A DNA stretch of 64,000 bases from the NCBI RefSeq assembly GCF_029854705.2, contig NZ_CP139035.1:3410001-3474000 (forward strand), read 5' to 3'. The notes beneath the pieces were generated by a model that did not search any database, had not been told where the DNA came from, and saw only the letters and a list, made by a program, of their open reading frames with translations. The DNA comes from Akkermansia sp. N21116 (GTDB taxonomy: Bacteria > Verrucomicrobiota > Verrucomicrobiia > Verrucomicrobiales > Akkermansiaceae). The position numbers were made by a program, and so were the translations under genes. Position 1 is the first letter of the stretch. Each line of letters begins with the position of its first letter. Shown piece by piece: positions 8,734-16,543 of the stretch.

Positions 8734-9414
8734 TCACACACCTTTCTTATCCCCCCACAGGGTCATGTGCAGGCGGTCGGAAAAACGGAATCCCCTCCGA
8801 ATGCACAATTCCGCCACATTGCGCCGGACTCCTTCCAGACATGCCAGACTGCCGGCCTGAGGCATCACAATGACTCGGGAACGCTCCACACCGCATGTCT
8901 CTATGAGAAACTCGACATCCTTGATATCACGCTCGGATTCGACGACGAATTTAAACCACGATTTTTCTCCGGCCTCATTGGCGAACCATGATAATACCGC
9001 CGGATTCAATGACCGAGCATTACCCGCATGCGCCAATTTGGGCGATACGTTGAACTGTGAAATCCGGCGAGCAACCGCCGCATCGGGTATGATGGTTCCA
9101 TTGGTTTCCACCTCCATCATATGGTTCGGGAGAAGCTCCAGAAAATCAGGCAATTCCTTCTGTTGAACCAGAGGTTCCCCTCCCGTCAGAACAAGACGGC
9201 GGCATGGAAAGCGAAGCACAAGTTCGGCAACATCGCACGGCTCCATTTCCACGGCACGGACACTGCCGTCCCATGAATAAGCCGTATCGCACCACGAGCA
9301 GGCAAGGTTGCAGCCGGCCAGGCGGACAAAGACGGCAGGCATACCGATGGATGCCCCTTCTCCTTGTAGAGAGTGAAAAACCTCGGGGACATTATTTAAT
9401 CGTGCCAACTTCAT
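8734..9414 (-). CDS. queE: 7-carboxy-7-deazaguanine synthase (radical SAM, QueE)
   Basis: A radical SAM enzyme that contracts 6-carboxytetrahydropterin to CDG in queuosine biosynthesis. The cluster-binding motif C35-x3-C39-x2-C42 (CNLACSWC) is intact and followed by DTAYSWDG, a QueE signature. FHSLQGEG near the N-terminus and LTGGEPL near residue 78 are also family hallmarks. 226 aa, normal for the family. Other queuosine genes (queC, queD, queF) are not in the window. It is divergent from the adenosyltransferase gene, with only 23 nt between the starts, so the two promoters must overlap. Confidence 0.9.
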   Translation of the reverse strand: MKLARLNNVPEVFHSLQGEGASIGMPAVFVRLAGCNLACSWCDTAYSWDGSVRAVEMEPCDVAELVLRFPCRRLVLTGGEPLVQQKELPDFLELLPNHMMEVETNGTIIPDAAVARRISQFNVSPKLAHAGNARSLNPAVLSWFANEAGEKSWFKFVVESERDIKDVEFLIETCGVERSRVIVMPQAGSLACLEGVRRNVAELCIRRGFRFSDRLHMTLWGDKKGV

Positions 9415-9437
9415 GGATGCGTGTTATAGGGGGATTC

Positions 9438-9992
9438 ATGAGCGTTATTACCAAAAGAGGAGACGATGGTCAAACCGACCTCATGTTCGGCAAGAGAAGT
9501 TCCAAGACAGCCCCCCGTATTGAAACGTACGGAACAGTGGATGAACTCAATGCCGTCCTGGGGGTCGTCCGCCATTCGGGCATCTCCACAGCGACCACCG
9601 ACATACTCGACGGCGTCCAGCAACGCCTCGTCGGGCTCATGGGAGAGTTGGCCACATTGGAAGAAGACCTTCCCAAATACGATGAAAAAGGCTACGCCCG
9701 CATCAAGCCGGAAGATGTCACCTGGGTGGAATCAACCTCCAAGAATCTGGAAAAAGACTGTGATATCCGTTTTAAGGGTTGGGCTCGTCCCGGCAAGGAA
9801 GGCAACTCAGGTTCCGCCCATCTGGACTGGGCTCGCACCGTTTGCCGACGAGCGGAACGCCGCGTCGTCGGCCTCAGGATGAGCGGAGATCTGAGCAATG
9901 TCGATTCGGCTCTTTTCCTCAACCGCCTTTCGGATCTTCTCTGGATTCTGGCAAGATTCGAAGCCCTGTCATCCACGGAACTCCAAGCGTAA
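9438..9992 (+). CDS. PduO-type ATP:cob(I)alamin adenosyltransferase
   Basis: Transfers the adenosyl group of ATP to cob(I)alamin to make coenzyme B12. The start at 9438 (MSVITKRGDDGQTD) has a purine-rich Shine-Dalgarno-like stretch (AGGGGGA) just upstream and gives 184 aa. The N-terminal T-K-x-G-D-D-G-x-T P-loop-like block, Y-G-T-V-D-E-L-N, and the C-terminal RRAERR...LNRLSDLLW region are the conserved PduO/MMAB motifs. No B12-dependent enzyme or corrinoid synthesis gene lies alongside, so it probably serves salvage. Confidence 0.9.
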   Translation: MSVITKRGDDGQTDLMFGKRSSKTAPRIETYGTVDELNAVLGVVRHSGISTATTDILDGVQQRLVGLMGELATLEEDLPKYDEKGYARIKPEDVTWVESTSKNLEKDCDIRFKGWARPGKEGNSGSAHLDWARTVCRRAERRVVGLRMSGDLSNVDSALFLNRLSDLLWILARFEALSSTELQA

Positions 9993-10005
9993 AGCCCACC
10001 CGCCG

Positions 10006-10665
10006 TCATCGTGGCAGGATGCGGGGAAATCCTGCCACACGACTCCAGGCCATGGCATCAAGGCAGGCGTCCAGTGCATAGGCATCTTCGGAGAGCTGAG
10101 GCCACATTCCAGCCTCCCGCAACCCTTTGCGGGCAATATCCGCTGCTTTTTTCTCCCGCATTTGAGTCGGAACAGCAGCAAAAGTGAGGAATGCCCAGGT
10201 AAAAACGGCCAGGGAAGAAACCAGCATGACGTCCGCACGCTTTGTAAAAATAAGGGCCAGGGCAATCAAAGCCACAAAAAACGGGATCATTCTGGAACGG
10301 TTAATAGACTGGGTACGGTTTTTGTCGCCGGAGGGATCTTCTTCCGCCATTATGGCAAGGGCCCATGTATGGGCGACGCAGGCCATGCGCCCGGTTGTAA
10401 CTTTTTCTTCCCACTGAACGGGTAAAACCATGCTGCCATCCTTGCCGTTGTAGGAGGGATGGCGCCCGGGGACAATCTGGCGCTGCTTCCTCCCCACACC
10501 GTCCAGGCGGTGAACCAGGCCGACCGGGCCGGGGAATCCAGGCAAAGGACGTTCCCCATACGAAAACAAGGGACTCCTGGCCTTGCCGTAGCGCAAGGAC
10601 ATCAACACCAGAAAAACAATTCCGCTCAGCAGCAAGAAGAATACCTGCAACATGTGCTCTTGCAT
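10006..10665 (-). CDS. YugP-like membrane protein lacking the zinc motif
   Basis: A 219-aa membrane protein with an N-terminal hydrophobic helix and two further ones around residues 126-165. The layout resembles the YugP neutral zinc metallopeptidase family. A segment ending in CVAHTWALAI stands where the family has AAHEVGHA, and FAAVPTQMREKKA matches the LPVEFDASRRA block that follows the last helices. The catalytic HExGH is replaced by HTWAL, so if the relation is real it is a catalytically dead paralogue. The start is uncertain (10689, 10665 or 10653). A hairpin lies inside its last codons. Confidence 0.5.
   Translation of the reverse strand: MQEHMLQVFFLLLSGIVFLVLMSLRYGKARSPLFSYGERPLPGFPGPVGLVHRLDGVGRKQRQIVPGRHPSYNGKDGSMVLPVQWEEKVTTGRMACVAHTWALAIMAEEDPSGDKNRTQSINRSRMIPFFVALIALALIFTKRADVMLVSSLAVFTWAFLTFAAVPTQMREKKAADIARKGLREAGMWPQLSEDAYALDACLDAMAWSRVAGFPRILPR
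10011..10038. terminator. Stem-loop between convergent genes
   Basis: GTGGCAGGAT (10011-10020) and ATCCTGCCAC (10029-10038) form a perfect 10-bp stem. It overlaps the 3' end of the YugP-like gene and lies 19 nt past the adenosyltransferase stop. No T tract follows. Confidence 0.35.
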
Positions 10666-10758
10666 GCCATAGACACGGCAACTCGTCAACCCGCGCTAAC
10701 GCCATGCTTGCTCAGCCATACGTTTACCGTTATCATAGGGGGCAAGGACAATACGCCT

Positions 10759-11472
10759 ATGTGCAGCTTTTGCGACGACGATGAAAAACCCGCCAATACG
10801 TCCCAACTCAAGGAGTGGGCTGCGGAAATGCTCCGTCTTTTGGACGACGGCACCAGGGAGCTCCGTCCCGTCCGCGCCACGGGACGCAATCTGGCCCGCA
10901 ACTTCTGGGGCAGGCAATGGATGAAACACCTTGCCCTTAGCGAGACCTACGGCATGCGCCTGGCTCCCGGCAGAACTTATCTGCGGTGCGGATGCGTTCT
11001 GGATCTCCGCATCGGAAAAGGTTCTATCGAAGCGATTGTAGCAGGAGAAAGCGCCTACGAAGTTACCATCGGCATCCGCCCGCTCGACGCCGATGAAATC
11101 GAAAAGCTCAGGGAAGCATGCGCAGGACGCCTGTCCTCGTGGATCGACCTGCTGAAAGGAGAAATCGGGCCAGAACTTCTTACAATCCTCTGCGACCCCG
11201 ATTCGGGAATTCTCCCCAATCCCGAAGACTGGAAAATGTCCTGCACCTGTCCCGACTGGGCCGATATGTGCAAACACGCGGCGGCGGCCCTGTATGCCCT
11301 CGGCGTTCTTCTGGACGATACTCCAGAGCTCTTATTTACCCTGCGGGGAATCCGCCCGGAAAATCTGCTGCCCACTTCATCTCCGGAAAGTATGATACCG
11401 GATTCGGAAACCGGAAAAAACCGACTGAAAGGCAAGGATTTGTCATCGTTGTTCGGAATCGACCTTGGGTAA
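10759..11472 (+). CDS. SWIM zinc-finger protein
   Basis: A protein of 237 aa starting at 10759 (MCSFCDDDEK), with an AAGGA ribosome-binding site about 10 nt upstream. The SWIM signature C-x-C-x(n)-C-x-H is complete in CTCPDWADMCKH near residue 160. The preceding region, LRCGCVLDLRIGKGSIEAIVAGESAYEVTI, is the beta-rich domain common to bacterial SWIM proteins. In other bacteria such proteins often lie beside SNF2-type helicases, but none is present here. A nucleic-acid or protein-binding role is inferred only from the domain. Confidence 0.75.
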   Translation: MCSFCDDDEKPANTSQLKEWAAEMLRLLDDGTRELRPVRATGRNLARNFWGRQWMKHLALSETYGMRLAPGRTYLRCGCVLDLRIGKGSIEAIVAGESAYEVTIGIRPLDADEIEKLREACAGRLSSWIDLLKGEIGPELLTILCDPDSGILPNPEDWKMSCTCPDWADMCKHAAAALYALGVLLDDTPELLFTLRGIRPENLLPTSSPESMIPDSETGKNRLKGKDLSSLFGIDLG

Positions 11473-11482
11473 GTCTCCGAAA

Positions 11483-13204
11483 TCAGCCTTCCTCCCTTTT
11501 GCGAAACTCCCCGACAGGTTCTTCATGAACGGGATCCGGAAGTTCGTCAAGAATGGCATTGGCCCGTACAAGGGCGGCATCGATATTGGAGCAGATATTA
11601 TAGCTCTTCAGACGGCGATAGAACGGAGCATGACGGATGACATCCAAAGGCTGTGTCTGGACACCGCACAGAAGGAGGACGATTCGCCTTTCCCGGCAAC
11701 GCTGGAAGAAGTCTCCGAGCACATTCAGTCCCGTTGCATCAAGAGCCGGAACAAGCCTCATGCGGAGGATGACAATTTTGATGTCGTGATCAAGGGAACC
11801 CAGTACCTGTTCCTTGAATTGATCGACTGCGCCGAAGAAGAAAGGCCCCTGGATATCGAACACCTCCACTTGAGGCGGCACCGTCTTCTTTTCAATGGAA
11901 CGTGAATCATCCTCGGGATCATCGGCACCAAAGGTAATCTGTCCCGTAATCGGGCAGACATTGCTGATCTGGGCCATGCGGCCGATAAAGAGCAAAGCGG
12001 CCAGAACCACCCCCACTTCCACGGCAACGACCAAATCCACCAGCACGGTCAAAGCAAACGTGATCACCAGAACGGCTGCATCGGGCCGCGGGCCGCGGGC
12101 CAGGCGGGCAAATACATGAATCTCGCTCATATTGTAGCAGACCACGGACAAAATACCCGCCAATACCGCAAAGGGAATCATCTTGGCGTATTGGGAAAAC
12201 GCCATGAGGATCGCCAGAAGAACCAGGGCATGGATCATACCGGCAACAGGAGTCTTCGCTCCCGATTTGACATTAGTAGCCGTACGGGCAATCGCTCCCG
12301 TTGCGGGAATACCCATGAAGAGAGCGGAACCGATGTTGCCAATTCCCTGAGCCACTAGTTCCGCATTAGGTTTATGACGAGTACTGGTCATTCCGTCCGC
12401 AACGGATGCGCTCAGCAATGATTCAATAGCCGCCAGCAAGGCAATTGTAAACGCCGGCATCACGAGCCCCTGCAGGGACGCCCATTCCATGGAAGGAAGA
12501 GAAGGCATGGGCAGGGCATTGGGAAGACTGGGAAAACGATCCCCGATCGTCTCAACCGGCAGGGAACATACGAGCGACACACCGGTCATAACAAGCATCG
12601 CTATCAACATCGCCGGTAATTTGGAACTCAGCCGCTTGCAAATAAGGATCACCGCTACCGTACCGACGCATAGAGCCAAAGCCGCCCAATTGACCGTACC
12701 GGCATATTGCAGGTAGCATGCCCACTTTTCAATGAAACCGCCGGGAATTTCCCCGGGAATACTCAGTCCCAGCATATCCTTAACCTGGGTTGAGAAAATC
12801 ACCATGGCAATCCCGGACGTAAAACCGGTCGTCACCGGAAATGGAATGAACCGGATCAAAGCTCCCATGCGGCATACTCCCATGATGATCAGGAAAACAC
12901 CGGCCATCAGCGTGCAGATCAGCAACCCGCCAACTCCGTAACTGGCTACAATTCCCATGATGATGACGACAAAGGCGCCCGTAGGCCCGCCAATCTGGAA
13001 ACGGCTTCCCCCGAACAGGGAAATCAGGAACCCCGCGACAATGGCAGTAATCAAACCCTTGGCAGGGTCCATGCCGCAAGCAATGGCGAATGCCATCGCC
13101 AGGGGCAGTGCGACAACGCCAACGGTCAGACCGGCAAAAAGATCGGCAAGAAACGTCTTCTTGTCATAGGTCTTGAGACAGGAGAGAATAACAGGCTTAA
13201 GCAT
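11483..13204 (-). CDS. SulP-family anion transporter with STAS domain
   Basis: An inner-membrane anion or C4-dicarboxylate/sulfate/bicarbonate transporter of 573 aa. The N-terminal two thirds (about residues 15-430) are a run of hydrophobic helices containing GLTVGVVALPLAMAFAIACG and GGPTGAFVV, both typical of SulP. The C-terminal STAS domain (about 450-550) is recognisable by DIQGPFFFGAVDQF and LRMRLVPALDATGLNVL. The substrate cannot be deduced. It sits 100 nt downstream of argH on the same strand but behind a strong terminator, so it probably has its own promoter. Its stop is 10 nt from the convergent SWIM gene. Confidence 0.9.
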   Translation of the reverse strand: MLKPVILSCLKTYDKKTFLADLFAGLTVGVVALPLAMAFAIACGMDPAKGLITAIVAGFLISLFGGSRFQIGGPTGAFVVIIMGIVASYGVGGLLICTLMAGVFLIIMGVCRMGALIRFIPFPVTTGFTSGIAMVIFSTQVKDMLGLSIPGEIPGGFIEKWACYLQYAGTVNWAALALCVGTVAVILICKRLSSKLPAMLIAMLVMTGVSLVCSLPVETIGDRFPSLPNALPMPSLPSMEWASLQGLVMPAFTIALLAAIESLLSASVADGMTSTRHKPNAELVAQGIGNIGSALFMGIPATGAIARTATNVKSGAKTPVAGMIHALVLLAILMAFSQYAKMIPFAVLAGILSVVCYNMSEIHVFARLARGPRPDAAVLVITFALTVLVDLVVAVEVGVVLAALLFIGRMAQISNVCPITGQITFGADDPEDDSRSIEKKTVPPQVEVFDIQGPFFFGAVDQFKEQVLGSLDHDIKIVILRMRLVPALDATGLNVLGDFFQRCRERRIVLLLCGVQTQPLDVIRHAPFYRRLKSYNICSNIDAALVRANAILDELPDPVHEEPVGEFRKREEG

Positions 13205-13217
13205 TGCAGGAAAAAGT

Positions 13218-13255
13218 AAAAAAAACGCGGAGGCGGCAAATTAGACCGCCCCCGC
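13218..13255 (-). terminator. Intrinsic terminator after argH
   Basis: In the minus direction a 10-bp GC-rich stem with one mismatch (arms 13246-13255 and 13227-13236) is followed after two bases by T8, the complement of A8 at 13218-13225. It is the strongest intrinsic terminator in the window. Confidence 0.85.
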
Positions 13256-13303
13256 ATTTCCTTCAAGTCATAAATCCGGGAGGAAACCGAAAAAATTCGA
13301 TGC

Positions 13304-14668
13304 TCAGGCAAATTTCTGTTCCCAATAAGCAATCCTGCGTGCCGTATGCTCAGGATTGGGAGCTCCCGGGTTCTTTCTCAGGGAAAAGGCACGCTCCAAT
13401 TGGAAGACATCGCGGGCATCGGTTCCATACGCTTCGGAAATGGACGCGAACTGTTCGTCGGTCAACCGGTTCAGGGGCGTTCCGGAAGCAACGCTCATGG
13501 CCACGGCTTTGCCGACCAATTCGTGGGCTTGACGAAAAGGCACTCCCTTGCGGACAAGGTAGTCGGCCAAATCGGTTGCCAGCAGCATCGGATCGGAAGC
13601 AGCCTGCATGGCACGTTCACGGTTGAAGATGAGTCCGGAGACCATTTCGGCGTTGACGTCCAAGGCCAGTTCTACCGTATCGATCGAATCGAAAAGGGGT
13701 TCCTTGTCTTCCTGCAGGTCCCGGTTATACGTCAGAGGAAGCCCCTTGACGGCCACCATGACAGAGGTCAGGTTCCCGTAGAGGCGTCCCGTTTTACCGC
13801 GAGTCAGTTCACACACATCAGGATTCTTTTTCTGCGGCATGAGGGAAGAGCCGGTCGTATGGGCATCATCCAAGGTAATGAAGCCGAACTCGGACGAACA
13901 CCAGAGGATCATATCCTCGCTCATGCGGGATAGATGCGTGCCGATTAGGGCCAAGTCAAAAAGGAATTCCATGATATAGTCCCTGTCGGCAATGGCATCC
14001 ATGGAATTTTGGGTCACGCCGTTAAAGCCGAGCTCCTGAGCAATCGATTCACGGTCAAGGCAGATCGTCGATCCGGCAATAGCACCGGAACCGAGAGGGG
14101 AAACATTCAGGCGTTCACGGCAGGACTCCAGACGTTCCACATCGCGGTCAAACATTTCTACATAGGCAAGCAAATGGTGACCAAATGTAACGGGCTGGGC
14201 ACGCTGAAGATGGGTATAGCCGGGCATCATGTCATCGGCATATTCACGGGCTTTGGCCAGCAGAGCCCGTTGCAAGCCGCGTACCTTGCCGATAACGGAC
14301 GTTACGGCATCGCGACAGTAAAGGCGCGTATCCGTGGCAACCTGATCATTGCGGGAACGGGCGGTATGCAGCTTGGCGCCGGGAGCTCCGATGCGGCGGG
14401 TCAACTCGCTCTCAATGTTCATGTGAACATCTTCAAGCTCCTGGCTCCACGTAAAATGACCCGCTTCGATATCAGACAAAATCCCTTCCAGCCCGGATTG
14501 AATCGCGGCAAATTCATCCTCCGTCAGCAATCCGGCCTCCAACTGGGCTCGGGCATGAGCAATGGATCCGGCAATATCATGCCTGTACAATCTCCAATCA
14601 TAGGATACGGATTCTCCATAGCGGAGAACTAAATCGGCGGTGGGTTGAGAAAATCGGCCTTTCCACAT
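13304..14668 (-). CDS. argH: Argininosuccinate lyase
   Basis: Catalyses the last step of arginine synthesis, splitting argininosuccinate to arginine and fumarate. The fumarase-superfamily signature GSSLMPQKKNPD is present near residue 275, with the catalytic serine in its SS pair. TARSRNDQV near residue 100 and GYTHLQRAQP near residue 150 are also conserved. The start at 14668 (MWKGRFSQ) matches the usual N-terminus; an in-frame ATG at 14701 would add 11 residues. argG is not in the window. A strong terminator follows. Confidence 0.95.
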   Translation of the reverse strand: MWKGRFSQPTADLVLRYGESVSYDWRLYRHDIAGSIAHARAQLEAGLLTEDEFAAIQSGLEGILSDIEAGHFTWSQELEDVHMNIESELTRRIGAPGAKLHTARSRNDQVATDTRLYCRDAVTSVIGKVRGLQRALLAKAREYADDMMPGYTHLQRAQPVTFGHHLLAYVEMFDRDVERLESCRERLNVSPLGSGAIAGSTICLDRESIAQELGFNGVTQNSMDAIADRDYIMEFLFDLALIGTHLSRMSEDMILWCSSEFGFITLDDAHTTGSSLMPQKKNPDVCELTRGKTGRLYGNLTSVMVAVKGLPLTYNRDLQEDKEPLFDSIDTVELALDVNAEMVSGLIFNRERAMQAASDPMLLATDLADYLVRKGVPFRQAHELVGKAVAMSVASGTPLNRLTDEQFASISEAYGTDARDVFQLERAFSLRKNPGAPNPEHTARRIAYWEQKFA

Positions 14669-14833
14669 AACGAAACGATTTGTGCCGTAAATCCGCTCCA
14701 TGTGAAAGACAAAAAACGCACCCCATCAGAAGACGGCCACTGAGTACCCCTCTTCTATCAACCTTTCATCGCTCTACCTCAGGAAATGTACAAGGAAACA
14801 TATCAGCATAATCGGTAACAATGTTATTAAATC

Positions 14834-14861
14834 TTGACACAAAATATACCATATTTATCAT
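14834..14861 (+). promoter_or_regulatory. Sigma-70-like promoter before a decayed gene
   Basis: TTGACA (14834-14839), a 16-nt spacer and TATCAT (14856-14861) lie 6 nt before an ATG at 14868. The reading frame after that ATG is broken within 30 codons, so this promoter appears to face the SHD1/beta-propeller relic. Confidence 0.5.
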
Positions 14862-14875
14862 TTTTTAATGACTAG

Positions 14876-15486
14876 TGTTTCCTCAATTTTGCGAGTGAAG
14901 AAGTCCGCGTGTGGAAATCGGCAGAAGGAACGAAAACCATTAAAGGAAAAATGATTTCCGTTGATGGAGAAACAATTACAATAGATATTGGCGGAGAGAA
15001 AAAACTCGTCTCAAATATTTCAGTCAAGAGGATCAAAAGTGGGTAGTTGAGCAAAAAAAAAAATTATTATACTAACAACTCCTGAAAATTTAGATCCATC
15101 CTCATTCCAAAAGCCAAAATTTCACTTACCTCCAAATCCTGTTATTCGTCCAAGTGGATAGTATGGACAATTTTCGACTGATGGGAAATTTTTTGCGACG
15201 ATACTTGATTCCGATGCCAGCGTTATTGATACGACAACTGGTTCAACCATTTGTTAAATCAAAAACAAATATTTAGTGCCACAAAATTTCGCATGACGGC
15301 AAATATCTCGCCTTTAGTTTTTTAAGTGAAATCAAATCAGAAAAAACTAACATAATCGACATTAATTCATACGAATTAATCCGCCAAATAGAAAATTACG
15401 GTAGACGGATTATTTTTTAACCAACAGAACAGCAGATATATTTAGACTCAGGGAGTGGCATATTCGATATTTCTCAAATTTATTAA
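14876..15486 (+). pseudogene. Decayed SHD1-like plus beta-propeller protein gene
   Basis: An AT-rich stretch holds recognisable protein fragments in three frames. Frame A (open from 14876, stop at 15044) encodes VRVWKSAEGTKTIKG followed by GETITIDIGGEK, which resembles an SHD1 (SLA1 homology) domain. After an A11 run (15053-15063), frame B encodes a proline-rich linker and YGQFSTDGKFFATI...ASVIDTTTG, with an internal TAG at 15159 and TAA at 15255. Frame C (from 15286) encodes ISHDGKYLAFSF...TNIIDINSYELIRQI, with TAA at 15418 and 15484. The S-x-DGK-x-LA...I-D pattern is that of WD40/YVTN propeller blades. Multiple stops and two frameshifts make this a relic, not a set of small genes. About 896 nt (14702-15597) holds nothing else except the promoter. 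Confidence 0.7.
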
Positions 15487-15597
15487 TCTGAAAATCAATT
15501 ATCAACTATATCAACTGATAATAAATTAAAAAATTATTCAAAAAAAACGTATCTCTTCCACTACATGATACGCACGACCGTCAAAAAATAGAAATCC

Positions 15598-16515
15598 ATG
15601 AAAAAGAGTCTATCCTTCATTCTTATTATCGCGGGCAGCCTCATTGGAGGCGGAGTCTTGTTATTTCCAGAGAGAATCAATGCCTGTCTGGATACAAAAA
15701 TATCTGTTTCCAACGGATCCTCCGTGTCTGCCTTTGCCACATTGAATGGGCAAGCCCGACAAGATGTTGATGACCAAAAGTTTTCTGTCCGAGCAGATCG
15801 ATTCAATATCAAGGCAGAACTCCCCTTTATCATTACCTTGGCTGATCTATTTCCTGAAGGAACGGATATCAGAAATTTTTCACTAACCTCTGTCACTCTG
15901 CTTTGCCGAGATGACAACAATATCAAACCGGAAGACGAGAAGAATAAGCTTACACTGGAAATCAATGGAAGCCAATCCATGAGTGACTTGGGAACAACCA
16001 ACTTTTTGAAAGCTCAGTTCGGCACTATTTTCTTTCCATTTACACAGCCCATTGATCTATCGAAAGTCAAAGAACTCATCTGTGTGCTCCCCTACAATAC
16101 CGGGCTTTCCGTATTTCAGCCTACCGAAAACGCAAAGCTGCTTGGTAATGAATCTATTTCTTACGACAAGATCTGGTATCCCATCGTCCGCTTACATGGT
16201 ACAGTGCCATCACCATTGGCTCCCCTGCGCATTCCTCTCATGGTGGTGGGAGCCCTCCTTTTTCTTGTGGGAGCGGGCACACTTTTTTCTTCCCGGAAAA
16301 AAGTTCAAAGCATTGTCGGAGTCCAGAGTACGGAGAGCGCGTATGCATACAATGCTCAAGAATTGTATATCCAGTTTGACGATATCATCTCTGGCCCCTT
16401 CACTACGGAGGATCTGAGCCAGATGCTCGAACAAAAGCAAATCACAGACAAAACCCCTGTCTGCTCTCCTCTGGATCAATCGTGGAGTCAGATCGAAAAA
16501 CGCTTGAAAAAGTAA
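15598..16515 (+). CDS. Membrane protein with C-terminal GYF_2 domain
   Basis: A 305-aa protein. Helix 1 (about residues 5-24) looks like an uncleaved signal anchor. Residues 26-207 form a domain I do not recognise, predicted outside the cytoplasm. Helix 2 (about 209-230) is followed by SSRKK, indicating a cytoplasmic C-terminus. Residues 256-300 are a GYF_2 (DUF4339) domain: LYIQFDDIISGPFTTEDL and a terminal SQIEKRLKK. The start codon ATG at 15598 opens the signal anchor. It is followed 28 nt later by the GYF_2-ankyrin gene in the same orientation, so the two probably form an operon. Confidence 0.65.
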   Translation: MKKSLSFILIIAGSLIGGGVLLFPERINACLDTKISVSNGSSVSAFATLNGQARQDVDDQKFSVRADRFNIKAELPFIITLADLFPEGTDIRNFSLTSVTLLCRDDNNIKPEDEKNKLTLEINGSQSMSDLGTTNFLKAQFGTIFFPFTQPIDLSKVKELICVLPYNTGLSVFQPTENAKLLGNESISYDKIWYPIVRLHGTVPSPLAPLRIPLMVVGALLFLVGAGTLFSSRKKVQSIVGVQSTESAYAYNAQELYIQFDDIISGPFTTEDLSQMLEQKQITDKTPVCSPLDQSWSQIEKRLKK

Positions 16516-16543
16516 TATCAGCTAATCTATATTAACATTTTAC

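Noticed and set aside
14872-15054. Minus-strand 60-codon ORF in the AT-rich patch
   Set aside because: The plus strand carries the recognisable SHD1-like and propeller fragments.
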